Assembly: GCA_903994365.1 (NCBI GenBank)
Contig: CAJEXL010000006.1
Location: 40,679 to 104,678 of the forward strand
Direction of reading: 5' to 3'
Origin: an uncultured Chlorobiaceae bacterium
GTDB taxonomy: Bacteria > Bacteroidota > Chlorobiia > Chlorobiales > Chlorobiaceae
Length of the DNA stretch: 64,000 nucleotides
Each line of letters starts with the position of its first letter. Within the stretch, counting starts at the first letter, position 1. The notes below the pieces were generated by a model. It was given only the letters and a program-made list of their open reading frames with translations. It was not told where the DNA came from and did no database searches. Made by a program: the position numbers and the translations under genes. Positions 8,631-17,310 of the stretch are shown piece after piece.

Positions 8631-9607
8631 TATCGAACTGTTTTAGGTTGAAGATTGCTCCAGATACCTGAACGTATCAGATGGGTTCTTCCGGTCAGCG
8701 ATCCGGGAATAACAGGTTTTGATAACTGGGGTGTCTTTTTAAACTCGTAGATGAGTGCCGTACAGCGGTAATCATCAGTGTATGCTCTTCTGCCGAAATC
8801 AGCAGGTAATATGTTGAACCCGCCACTGAACCAGCCCTCCACCTCAGCTTTGCCCGGCTCTTTGGCTCCCTGGATGAATCCATTTGGGGTGATGATGAAA
8901 ACAATGACCCGATAGTAGCCGGGATTTCCTTTAAAAAGAGCGCTCATGTATGCAGAGAAATCAGAAAACGGGTTTATCGGTGCGGTTTTCAATGACCAAC
9001 GGTTCTCTCCTGGTTTTGGTATGCCATTTTTGTTGATCTGCTCAATACGAGTGGCAATGGCAAAGCCACCGGGAACGGCATAATAGGATGATTCCGAGTA
9101 GCCACAGTTGTCGAGAGCTGAACGGAGAATAGCATCCACGTCACGAAACAGTGGGATACCAATTCCCGTTCGGCGCAGGAATGCATCTGGAATTACTTCG
9201 CGAGCCGACGCTTTTGGTGGAGGCCATTTGAAATTTGGCATAGTCTTCTGTACATCGTCTGGCATCTCTTGTGTTGCAACTGTTTCCGGGGCACTATCAC
9301 GCCCACTTCCACCTCCGTAACCGAGACCGCTACCATGTCCAATACCACCGCCAACACTTCCTATACTCTCGCCAAATCCAGCAGATGTGCCAACTGACGG
9401 CGGAGGGGGTGGTTGAGCTGACACTGGCGCAGGAATAACAGGAGCGGGGGCTGGCGCGGGTGCAGGAGGAAGTTCAGGTTTGGAAGATAACTGTGAACCT
9501 GTTTCAATATGGAGCTTTTGCTCAGGGATTTGGCTTGGCGCTACCGAAGCACAACCTCCAAAACAGAGGAGCGAAAGCAACACATACAAAGAGAAAAAGC
9601 GGTTCAT
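8630..9607 (-). CDS. Secreted lipoprotein with Pro- and Gly-rich linkers
   Basis: A 325-residue predicted lipoprotein. The signal peptide MNRFFSLYVLLSLLCFGGC ends in a relaxed lipobox (FGG before Cys19). A disordered region follows: Pro/Ala repeats (PAPAPAPAPV, about 50-70) and a Gly/Ser stretch (about 75-105). From about residue 135 to the end there is a folded domain, with landmarks RTGIGIPLF, YYAVPGGFAIATRIEQI, RWSLKTAPINPFSDF and PGYYRVIVFIITPNG. I do not recognise this domain by name. First gene of the three-gene operon. The long flexible linker after the lipid anchor would let the globular domain span part of the periplasm. A surface location is also possible. Confidence 0.82.
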   Translation of the reverse strand: MNRFFSLYVLLSLLCFGGCASVAPSQIPEQKLHIETGSQLSSKPELPPAPAPAPAPVIPAPVSAQPPPPPSVGTSAGFGESIGSVGGGIGHGSGLGYGGGSGRDSAPETVATQEMPDDVQKTMPNFKWPPPKASAREVIPDAFLRRTGIGIPLFRDVDAILRSALDNCGYSESSYYAVPGGFAIATRIEQINKNGIPKPGENRWSLKTAPINPFSDFSAYMSALFKGNPGYYRVIVFIITPNGFIQGAKEPGKAEVEGWFSGGFNILPADFGRRAYTDDYRCTALIYEFKKTPQLSKPVIPGSLTGRTHLIRSGIWSNLQPKTVR

Positions 9608-9974
9608 GGCCCTGTATGGTTAAAAAGTAAAAAAGCAGGAGCTGAAGTCGGATATCGAATGGGTATTAACTTCACGCTGAAAGACCTTATTTCTAATATA
9701 GATTTTTTCAAAGGTCATGCGAAGTTTGTGGTGTACAATCTCCCCACTCCGGCAGACTTCAGGGTGAAACAGGGGCGAATAATCATTTTTTTAGTATTAT
9801 GAGTTTGATTACTGTGATAAACGCTTTTTTCTGGTACGAAGATATGGTGAGGTCATTCGTCAATGCAAAAAATAGTTCAAAAGTCACCAGTGCCTCCTCT
9901 TTTTTTGCAAGCTTCCGCACATTAAAGCGTCCCTCTCTATGGGTGAAGTTTGATTAACTAAAAAAAATACTCTC
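9608..9974. other. Divergent intergenic region between lipoprotein and cytochrome c genes
   Basis: A 367-base AT-rich spacer between divergent genes. It should hold promoters for the lipoprotein operon and the cytochrome gene. I see no convincing coding frame, RNA gene or strong inverted repeat in it. Confidence 0.5.
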
Positions 9975-10367
9975 ATGAAGCGACTTTTACTGACGATTGG
10001 TATGGGGGTGCTGTTCAGCACTTCAGCTCGTGCGGCAATAAACCCGTTGGATGGAAAAGCAATTTTCGACAAAAACTGCAGTGTCTGCCACTCCATTAAC
10101 CCGCCGCCCAAATTATTAGCGCCACCGATTGTTCCTCTTGCTTCCCGCTATCACATGCAATTTCAGTCAAAAGCAGAGGGCGTCAATCATCTTGCGGCAT
10201 ATCTGAAAGCACCAGACAAAAAAAATTCGATTGATCCACAAGCTATTGTCCGATTTGGCCTTATGCCTCCTGTTGCTCTTTCCGACAAAGAGTTGCATAC
10301 TGTCGCCCAGTGGGTATGGGATCAGGACAATCAGAGTATGGGAAGAGGAAGAAGATTTGGCAGGTAG
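9975..10367 (+). CDS. Small periplasmic monohaem cytochrome c
   Basis: A 130-residue class I cytochrome c. A Sec signal peptide (residues 1-20, ending ARA) is followed by the haem-binding CSVCH at 35-39. The probable distal ligand is Met97 in FGLMPPV, and a C-terminal helix SDKELHTVAQWVWDQ completes the fold. It should carry electrons in the periplasm; partner and potential cannot be read from sequence. The C-terminus ends in a short basic tail (GRGRRFGR). It stands alone and faces copA tail to tail, with a GC-rich hairpin between them. Confidence 0.9.
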   Translation: MKRLLLTIGMGVLFSTSARAAINPLDGKAIFDKNCSVCHSINPPPKLLAPPIVPLASRYHMQFQSKAEGVNHLAAYLKAPDKKNSIDPQAIVRFGLMPPVALSDKELHTVAQWVWDQDNQSMGRGRRFGR

Positions 10368-10383
10368 TTCTCAGGGTTCAAAA

Positions 10384-10407
10384 CTCCCCGCAGCTTGAGG
10401 CGGGGAG
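10384..10407. terminator. Hairpin between convergent genes
   Basis: An 8-base perfect stem CTCCCCGC/GCGGGGAG around an 8-base loop, just after the cytochrome stop and just before the copA stop. T-runs are weak on both sides, so it is a probable shared terminator and not a certain one. Confidence 0.65.
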
Positions 10408-10413
10408 CTTCAT

Positions 10414-12675
10414 TTACAGCTTTTTTCCCTTCAACCTTAACGAATTGCTGACCACCGACACACTGCTCCCGGCCATTGCAAGCCCTGAAAATACCGGATT
10501 CAAAAAGATGCCCCACAGCGGAAAAAGCGCTCCTGCAGCAAGTGGAATACCGATGATATTGTAGATAAATGCCCAGAAAAGATTCTGGCGGATAACCCGC
10601 ATGGTGGCGCGTGAGAGGGTGATTGCCTGCGCCACCTTGTTGATATCGCCCTTGAGCAGAGTAATTCCGGCTGATTCGATAGCAACATCTGTCCCTGTAG
10701 CCATGGCAATACCGACATCGGCCTGGGCCAGAGCGGGGGCATCGTTGATGCCATCTCCAGCCATAACAACTTTTCTGCCCACTCTCTGTAACTCCTTTAT
10801 TTTCTCTGCCTTTTCCTGTGGCAATACTTCAGCCATCACCTCGTCAATGCCGACCTGCCTGGCCATAAAATTTGCCGCCAGAAGATTGTCGCCAGTGAGC
10901 ATGATAACCTTGAGCCCTTTGCGGTGAAGTGCTGCAACGGCCTCCCGGGCCTCCTTCTTGACAGTGTCGCTCAGGGCAATCAGCCCTCTGCATGTACCAT
11001 CCTCCTCAATCAGGACTACCGTTTTGCCCTCTTCCTGAAGTTTTTTAACGGCCATTGTTTTTTCACTCTCAAGCGGTTTGCGAACCGTGACAGTGGTATT
11101 GCCAATTCTGGCTGAAACCCCTATCCCTTCGAGAGCCCTGAAATCGGTGATCTCGCCAAGGGTGAGCTGCTGCTTTTTGGCAGCTTCTACAATTGCCTGT
11201 GCCAACGGGTGTTCGGAACGGTTTTCAATGGTTGCTGCGAGTTGCAGCAGGGAGGTGGTGCTTCTCTCCTTCTCCAGCGAAATGATATCACTTACCTGCG
11301 GGTTTCCTGTGGTAATGGTGCCGGTTTTGTCGAAGATGACAGTATCAACAGAGCTGAGCTTTTCGAGGCTCTCAGCATTCCGGATCAGAATACCATACTC
11401 GGCCCCCTTGCCGATGCCAACAATAATGGCGGTCGGTGTGGCAAGCCCAAGCGCGCAGGGACAGGCGATAACGAGAATGCCGACCATACCCATGATCCCG
11501 TAGGAGAGAGCGACAGAGAAGCCAAGCAGTGATGAGCCAACAGTCAGCCAGATAACGAAGGTTGCCGCAGCAAGCACAAGAACGACAGGTACAAATACGC
11601 CAGCGATCTTGTCAGCAATGTTCTGAATCGGAGCTTTTGAACCCTGGGCATCTTCGACCATTCTGATGATGCGGGCAAGGATGGTATCGGCGCCAACATG
11701 TGAAGCGGTAAAGGTGAACGATCCCTGCTTGTTGATGGTACCGCCCACAACCGGATCGCCGATCTTTTTATCCACAGGTAGCGACTCTCCGCTCACCATG
11801 GATTCGTCAATGGTGGAATACCCTTCATTAATGGTGCCATCCACAGGAATTTTAGCTCCGGGTTTAATAATCACCACATCACCTTTTTTCACCTGCTGAA
11901 CTGGAATCTCAAGCTCTTTTCCCATTCTCAGCACAAGAGCTGACTTTGCTTGCAGACCAATGAGCTTTTCAATCGCCTCACCGGTTTTCATTTTTGAACG
12001 GGCCTCCAGATATTTGCCAAGCAGAACAAATCCGATCACCACGATCGTTACGTCGAAGTAGGTAGAATCGGGGGCATGCAGAAAGGCTTTTGCGGATGGA
12101 ATCAGTGTGATGACAGCGCTGTAGAGATATGCGCTCAAGGTACCAATACCAATCAGCGTATCCATACTGGCGGCTCCGCTTCTGATAAACATGACAATGC
12201 CGTGGAGAAATGGCGCTCCGGTGCGGAAAACCATCCATGTGGAGAGAAGCATGAAGAAAATGTTCAGAAGCTCCATGGAGAGAGGCAGATGCGGGATGAT
12301 GCCGGAGAACATTGAACCGATATCCCACATCATCAGGAAAAAGACCAGCAGGGCCACGGGCAGGGCGAACTGCACCTTTTTGAGCTGAGCATGCAGCTCT
12401 CGCTCTTTTTCCGCACGCTTTGCTACGGAATCGGCAACTGAGAGCGAGGCCGCCGACGGAGGCTCCTCAATCTCCAGCGAGTAGCCATAGTTGTTGATAA
12501 TCTGATTGAGCACTTCGAGCTTCAGGTTGCCGTTATCGAACTCAAGCTGCGCAGTTTCAGTCGCGAGATTGACATTCACCTCTTTGATGCCTTCAACCTT
12601 CGAGAGCTTTTTCTGGATGATAGCCGCGCAACTTGCGCAGTGCATCCCTTTAACGCTGTAGATTTCAGTGCTCAT
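10414..12675 (-). CDS. copA: Copper-translocating P1B-type ATPase
   Basis: Exports Cu(I) from the cytoplasm at the cost of ATP. The 753 residues begin with one heavy-metal-associated domain (GMHCASC, Cys13 and Cys16). They continue with the actuator loop SGES, the ion-binding CPC in IACPCALGLATPTA, the phosphorylation motif DKTGTITTG and the hinge GDGINDAPALAQADVG. Eight transmembrane helices fit the P1B-1 pattern. Only one N-terminal metal-binding domain is present, the minimum for the family. No CopZ or CsoR/CueR gene is adjacent. It starts 31 bases after prfC and may be read from the same transcript. Confidence 0.95.
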   Translation of the reverse strand: MSTEIYSVKGMHCASCAAIIQKKLSKVEGIKEVNVNLATETAQLEFDNGNLKLEVLNQIINNYGYSLEIEEPPSAASLSVADSVAKRAEKERELHAQLKKVQFALPVALLVFFLMMWDIGSMFSGIIPHLPLSMELLNIFFMLLSTWMVFRTGAPFLHGIVMFIRSGAASMDTLIGIGTLSAYLYSAVITLIPSAKAFLHAPDSTYFDVTIVVIGFVLLGKYLEARSKMKTGEAIEKLIGLQAKSALVLRMGKELEIPVQQVKKGDVVIIKPGAKIPVDGTINEGYSTIDESMVSGESLPVDKKIGDPVVGGTINKQGSFTFTASHVGADTILARIIRMVEDAQGSKAPIQNIADKIAGVFVPVVLVLAAATFVIWLTVGSSLLGFSVALSYGIMGMVGILVIACPCALGLATPTAIIVGIGKGAEYGILIRNAESLEKLSSVDTVIFDKTGTITTGNPQVSDIISLEKERSTTSLLQLAATIENRSEHPLAQAIVEAAKKQQLTLGEITDFRALEGIGVSARIGNTTVTVRKPLESEKTMAVKKLQEEGKTVVLIEEDGTCRGLIALSDTVKKEAREAVAALHRKGLKVIMLTGDNLLAANFMARQVGIDEVMAEVLPQEKAEKIKELQRVGRKVVMAGDGINDAPALAQADVGIAMATGTDVAIESAGITLLKGDINKVAQAITLSRATMRVIRQNLFWAFIYNIIGIPLAAGALFPLWGIFLNPVFSGLAMAGSSVSVVSNSLRLKGKKL

Positions 12676-12706
12676 TGAACCATATTATCGAATATCGGAT
12701 AGAGTC

Positions 12707-14296
12707 TTATCCTTCAATTTTGAACTCCGATGTAGTATGAAACTCAAGCTCAGGATAGTCATCCCTTGCAATTTTAAGCATCCATTCACTCTCTGCAAAA
12801 AAGACTGGATTCTCCTCTTTGTCGCGGGCAACCGCATTCCATTTGCGGCGGAGAAACTCTTCAAGCATCTCCTTGTTGGTTCCTGTAATCCAGAATGCCT
12901 TGTGGAAGCGCAGGGGAGTGAAGTCGCACTGAGCGCCGTATTCATGTTCAAGACGAAATTTGATGACATCAAACTGCAACTCTCCAACTGTACCGATGAT
13001 TTTTCGTGTCCCGTGCTGAATAAAGAGCTGGGCGACCCCCTCCTCGGTGAGCTGCCGTACACCCTTGTCGAGCTGTTTGGCTTTCATTGGATCGCGGTTT
13101 TCAAGCGCTTTGAAAATTTCGGGTGAAAAGCTTGGTATCCCACGGAAGTGAAGCTCTTCGCCCTCGGTCAGCGAGTCGCCGATTTTCAGCGATCCGTTGT
13201 CGTAGAGACCAATAACATCACCAGGCCATGCCTCATCAATCACGCTTTTTTCATTGGCCATGAAGTGCGTCGGGCTTGAGAAGCGGATTTTTTTCTGCAG
13301 GCGGGTGTGATAGTAGAATTTATTGCGCTCGAACTTGCCTGAGCAGATACGGAAAAATGCAGTCCGGTCCCTGTGGTTCGGGTCGAGGTTGGCATGAATT
13401 TTAAAGACAAATCCGCTCAACGTCTCTTCAGAGGCTTTGACAATACGCTCATTGGCCTCTCTCTCATCCGGACTTGGGGCAACCGCAAGAAACGTTTCAA
13501 GCAGCTCCCTGATGCCAAAATTATTGATGGCGCTGCCAAAGAATACCGGAGCAAGCAGCCCCGCCCGATAGGTCTCTTCATGGAACGGCTCATACACACC
13601 CTCGATCAACGCGACCGCCTCACGAAGTTTTTTGCAAAAACTCTCCGGGATCCATTTTTCCAGCTCCGGATCGTTGGGATCGCTCACCTTGATCAGGCTT
13701 TCGCTGATTCGGGTGGTATTTGCCTCAAAAAGATTAAGCTCTTTTTTGTAGAGATTGTATACCCCTTTAAAGGTCTGTCCCTGGCTGATCGGCCAGGTGA
13801 GGGGACGAACACTGATGTGCAGTTTGTGTTCAAGTTCGTCAAGCAGCTCAAAAGGGTCTCTGCCTTCACGATCCATTTTGTTGATAAAGATGATGACCGG
13901 TGTCTGGCGCATGCGGCACACCTCCATCAGTTTTTCGGTCTGCTCCTCAACCCCCTTGACACAATCAACTACGAGAATCACACTATCAACAGCCGTCAGG
14001 GTTCGATAGGTATCCTCGGCAAAGTCTTTGTGACCAGGCGTGTCAAGGATATTGACCCGCTTTCCGGCATACTCAAAACCCATCACTGACGTGGCAACCG
14101 AAATACCACGCTGCTTTTCGATCTCCATGAAGTCGCTCGTCGCAGTTTTGCGGATCTTGTTGCTTTTAACCGCGCCAGCGGTTTGGATTGCTCCACCAAA
14201 GAGCAGAAATTTTTCAGTCAGCGTGGTTTTTCCGGCATCGGGGTGGCTGATAATGGCAAATGTCTTTCTTCTTGCGGTCTCTTTTATTAAATCCAT
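12707..14296 (-). CDS. prfC: Peptide chain release factor 3
   Basis: A translational GTPase that recycles RF1/RF2 from the ribosome after termination. The 529 residues fit the family. G1 is [13 protein letters not shown] near residue 18, G3 is [16 protein letters not shown] and G4 is [10 protein letters not shown]. The C-terminal domain contains the RF3-specific [15 protein letters not shown] stretch, which separates it from EF-G. ATG start at 14296. Upstream is a 286-base spacer shared with the divergent symporter gene. Confidence 0.96.
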   Translation of the reverse strand: MDLIKETARRKTFAIISHPDAGKTTLTEKFLLFGGAIQTAGAVKSNKIRKTATSDFMEIEKQRGISVATSVMGFEYAGKRVNILDTPGHKDFAEDTYRTLTAVDSVILVVDCVKGVEEQTEKLMEVCRMRQTPVIIFINKMDREGRDPFELLDELEHKLHISVRPLTWPISQGQTFKGVYNLYKKELNLFEANTTRISESLIKVSDPNDPELEKWIPESFCKKLREAVALIEGVYEPFHEETYRAGLLAPVFFGSAINNFGIRELLETFLAVAPSPDEREANERIVKASEETLSGFVFKIHANLDPNHRDRTAFFRICSGKFERNKFYYHTRLQKKIRFSSPTHFMANEKSVIDEAWPGDVIGLYDNGSLKIGDSLTEGEELHFRGIPSFSPEIFKALENRDPMKAKQLDKGVRQLTEEGVAQLFIQHGTRKIIGTVGELQFDVIKFRLEHEYGAQCDFTPLRFHKAFWITGTNKEMLEEFLRRKWNAVARDKEENPVFFAESEWMLKIARDDYPELEFHTTSEFKIEG

Positions 14297-14582
14297 TGTG
14301 ATATAGCGAATCTCTGCTTTCAGTGTACTACTGTTGCCCTTTTTTGTTAAAATAGCGTAAACAATTGCGTATACGTGTGAATGATGTTGTCTGTTACAAG
14401 CTCTTTAGCGGCGATCATGAGGGTCGCCCTCTTCAATTTAGTCGGAAAAGATACAAAGAACCTTGCCAATAAACAGAATCTCTCTCTGATCGGCGTTTTT
14501 CCCGTTCGGGTTTATCGTTCGTTTCGCCTATTTTCCTTAAAATCATTGCTATAATTCATTCTTGTAACTCCTGGAGACGCTT

Positions 14583-15908
14583 ATGGGTATGCTTGAAAAA
14601 GTACTTGATCAAATCAGTGGCTATGTCTGGGGAGTGCCCCTGCTGGTGCTTCTTTTCGGGACACATCTCTTTTTAACCTTCAGGCTTGGCTTTATTCAAA
14701 AATACACCTTCAAGGCGATAAAAATGTCTTTCACCCGAACAAAGGAGGGTGAAGGGGAGATCAGTGAATTTGGAGCGCTTGTAACCGCCCTTGCCGCCAC
14801 CATAGGCACCGGCAATATTGTCGGTGTTGCTACTGCTGTTGCTGCTGGTGGCCCCGGAGCAGTGCTCTGGATGTGGTTAACCGGTGTCTTCGGTATTGCC
14901 ACGAAATATGCAGAGGCAGTGCTCTCTGTCAAATACCGTACTATAGGAGAAGATGGCTCTGTTTCTGGAGGTCCAATGTACGTGCTGGAAAAAGCCATGA
15001 AGATGAAATGGCTTGCCGTTCTGTTCGCACTCTTTACCTCTGTGGCCGCATTTGGTATAGGAAATATGGTTCAGGCCAACTCCATCGCGGTTATGGTAGA
15101 GAACAACTTCCATATTTCACCATGGATAACCGGCGCGGTATTAACTGTATTTACCGCAATTGTCATTATTGGCGGAATTACCTCAATTGCAAAGGTGTGT
15201 GAGTATCTTGTTCCGTTCATGGCCTTTTTTTATGTGGCAGGCTGTGTTGTACTGCTTGTGTTGAAGCACGACACTCTTTTCGATACCATACAGCTTATCA
15301 TTTCATCAGCATTTAACGGTCAGGCCGCTCTTGGCGGATTTGCTGGTGCAGGTGTCAAAGAGGCTATGCGCTTCGGAATTGCCCGTGGCCTCTTTTCAAA
15401 CGAATCCGGCCTTGGAAGCGCTCCGATTGTGGCTGCCGCTGCCCAAACCAGGCATCCAGTAAAACAGGCGCTCATCTCCTCAACCGGCACCTTCTGGGAT
15501 ACTGTTGTCGTCTGTCTTGCAACAGGAATTGTCATTGTCAATTCTGGTATGTGGCAGAGCGGGCTTAAAGGCGCTGAGCTTACCAGCGCAGCTTTTGATT
15601 CGGTACCCTATGTTGGTAATACCATCTTGACCTTCGGACTCCTCACCTTTGTCTTTTCCACCATTCTTGGCTGGTCCTACTACGGAGAAAAAGCGGTGGA
15701 ATACCTCTTTGGCAAGAAGCTTGTCATGCCATATCGCTGGGCATGGGTAGCCGCCGTCATGATAGGGTCAGTTGCCTCCCTTCAGGCAGTATGGAGCTTT
15801 GCTGATATTGCCAATGGTCTGATGGCACTGCCAAATCTGGTTTCAATAATCGTGCTCAGTCCTGTTGTAGCTGCTGAAACCAAAGATTATTTTTCTCGCC
15901 CACAATAA
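14583..15908 (+). CDS. Alanine or glycine:cation symporter (AGCS family)
   Basis: An inner-membrane Na+ (or H+)-coupled small amino acid symporter of 441 residues with about ten transmembrane segments. The family signature ATIGTGNIVGVATAVAAGGPGA is near residue 75, and the GLFSNESGLGSAPIVAAAAQT block is near residue 275. A Na+-coupled alanine symporter would fit an organism with other sodium-linked transport, but coupling ion and substrate are inferred from the family. A GGAG precedes the ATG at 14583; an alternative ATG is two codons further on. Monocistronic. Confidence 0.92.
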   Translation: MGMLEKVLDQISGYVWGVPLLVLLFGTHLFLTFRLGFIQKYTFKAIKMSFTRTKEGEGEISEFGALVTALAATIGTGNIVGVATAVAAGGPGAVLWMWLTGVFGIATKYAEAVLSVKYRTIGEDGSVSGGPMYVLEKAMKMKWLAVLFALFTSVAAFGIGNMVQANSIAVMVENNFHISPWITGAVLTVFTAIVIIGGITSIAKVCEYLVPFMAFFYVAGCVVLLVLKHDTLFDTIQLIISSAFNGQAALGGFAGAGVKEAMRFGIARGLFSNESGLGSAPIVAAAAQTRHPVKQALISSTGTFWDTVVVCLATGIVIVNSGMWQSGLKGAELTSAAFDSVPYVGNTILTFGLLTFVFSTILGWSYYGEKAVEYLFGKKLVMPYRWAWVAAVMIGSVASLQAVWSFADIANGLMALPNLVSIIVLSPVVAAETKDYFSRPQ

Positions 15909-15938
15909 AAGAATAATGTTGTTTGATCTGTTTATCGA

Positions 15939-15967
15939 TTGCCGGATTTTAATAAAATCACTATTAT
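15939..15967 (+). promoter_or_regulatory. Candidate sigma-70 promoter for ppa
   Basis: TTGCCG and TATTAT are separated by 17 bases, 43 bases before the ppa start. Only the spacing and the partial match to consensus support it. Confidence 0.4.
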
Positions 15968-16009
15968 ACCCAGGCTTTTTTTAACCTGATACAACAAGCT
16001 TCATACACT

Positions 16010-16543
16010 ATGAATTTTAACCCTTGGCACGACGTTGAGATAGGAGAAAATCAACCGCATATCGTCAACGCTATTATCGAAATTTCAAAAGGCAGCAGAA
16101 GCAAGTATGAGCTTGATAAAAAAACCGGAATGTTGAAGCTCGACAGGGTGCTCTTCTCCGCTGTTTTTTATCCTGCGAATTACGGTTTTATCCCAAAAAC
16201 TCTTGGTGATGACCACGATCCACTCGACATTCTTGTGATTTCCCAAAGCGAAATTGTTCCATTTTGTTTGGTAAGAGCAAGAGTTATCGGTGTTATGCGC
16301 ATGATTGATCACGGTGAAGGAGATGATAAAATCATTGCCGTTGCCGAAGATGATGTCAGCATGAGCAATATCCATAATATTGATCAGTTGCCACCATACT
16401 TTGCTTCAGAGTTAAAACACTTCTTTGAAGAGTACAAGCATCTTGAAGACAAAACAGTTCTGGTCGAAGATTTTGAAGATGCTGAAGTTGGTCGTCAGAG
16501 CGTTGTTCACGCCATTGAAAACTATAAAAAGGTCTACTGTTAA
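16010..16543 (+). CDS. ppa: Soluble family I inorganic pyrophosphatase
   Basis: Hydrolyses cytosolic pyrophosphate. 177 residues, typical of prokaryotic family I enzymes. The segment [23 protein letters not shown] carries the substrate- and metal-binding Asp residues (DxDPLD type), and KIIAVAEDD a further metal ligand. The window also encodes a membrane pyrophosphatase (41-43.6 kb), so the cell has both a soluble enzyme that wastes and a pump that conserves PPi energy; how the two are balanced is not visible. Monocistronic, with a strong terminator after it. Confidence 0.95.
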   Translation: MNFNPWHDVEIGENQPHIVNAIIEISKGSRSKYELDKKTGMLKLDRVLFSAVFYPANYGFIPKTLGDDHDPLDILVISQSEIVPFCLVRARVIGVMRMIDHGEGDDKIIAVAEDDVSMSNIHNIDQLPPYFASELKHFFEEYKHLEDKTVLVEDFEDAEVGRQSVVHAIENYKKVYC

Positions 16544-16621
16544 AACACGATAGCGCATTGGAAACCCTGTCGGTTATCGTTATCAGGGTGGCTGAAAGAG
16601 AGTTAGCTGTCAAGAAAAGTT

Positions 16622-16654
16622 GAAAGTCGCGCCCGATAACGCGACTTTCTTTTT
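16622..16654 (+). terminator. Rho-independent terminator after ppa
   Basis: A 10-base perfect stem GAAAGTCGCG/CGCGACTTTC with an 8-base loop is followed by five T residues. Confidence 0.92.
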
Positions 16655-16707
16655 GCGCACCGTCTGTTGTATAATATATATTATGTAAAGTAAGCGGCCG
16701 TAAAAGA

Positions 16708-16743
16708 AAACCCCCGACAAAATTTGTGTTCTGTCAGGGGTTT
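16708..16743 (-). terminator. Rho-independent terminator of the RRM-protein gene
   Basis: A 12-base stem with one C-A mismatch (AAACCCCTGACA read on the minus strand), then a T-rich tail TTTTCTTTT on that strand. It lies 27 bases beyond the RRM-protein stop. Confidence 0.85.
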
Positions 16744-16770
16744 GGTATAAGAATCAATAACAGAAAAGAA

Positions 16771-17058
16771 TCAGTAGCGATCCCTTCTTGGAGCTCTCTC
16801 TTCACGTGGTCTCTGCTCGCGAGGTTTTGCCTCGTTGACGGTGACCGTGCGGCCATTCAAATCCTTGCCATTCAGTGATTCAATTGCTTCCTGTGCTTCA
16901 CTCTCCTTGGGCATTTCAACAAATCCAAAACCCTTGGAACGGCCTGAAAATTTATCGTTGATGATGCTTGCGTTAGCAACCTCTCCAAACTCGGAGAATG
17001 CGTCGCGAAGATCATCTTCAGAAACAGTGTAAGCCAGATTACCGATGTAAATATTCAT
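16771..17058 (-). CDS. RRM-type RNA-binding protein
   Basis: A 95-residue single-RRM protein like the cyanobacterial and bacterial Rbp family. RNP2 is IYIGNLAY at residues 3-10 and RNP1 is KGFGFVEM at about 42-49. A short Arg/Glu-rich tail (PREQRPREERAPRRDRY) follows and probably adds affinity for RNA. Such proteins are often abundant and cold-induced, but regulation cannot be read here. It is transcribed alone: hairpins lie both before it (17237-17266) and after it (16708-16743). Confidence 0.93.
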   Translation of the reverse strand: MNIYIGNLAYTVSEDDLRDAFSEFGEVANASIINDKFSGRSKGFGFVEMPKESEAQEAIESLNGKDLNGRTVTVNEAKPREQRPREERAPRRDRY

Positions 17059-17236
17059 TGTTTAGTTCTCAGTGTACGTGTGCGTTGATAGATAGAGATA
17101 CCGGCAAGTAACCAAGGCACAAATTACTTGAATAGCGACCAGCCAACCATTGACTGACTTCTATGTGAAGTTTAACTGAATTATTGGTAGTTATCAAACA
17201 AAAAATGCAAAAAACTGATTATTTTTCATAAATAAC

Positions 17237-17266
17237 GAAAGGCGGAAATTATCGTTTCCGCCTTTC
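17237..17266 (-). terminator. Hairpin after aclA
   Basis: A 12-base perfect stem GAAAGGCGGAAA/TTTCCGCCTTTC with a 6-base loop, 44 bases beyond the aclA stop. The run after it on the minus strand (GTTATTTATG) is only moderately T-rich. Confidence 0.75.
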
Positions 17267-17310
17267 AACCATTTTTTGAAAATGGCAGCTTATGCCTGAT
17301 GGTACAGAAG

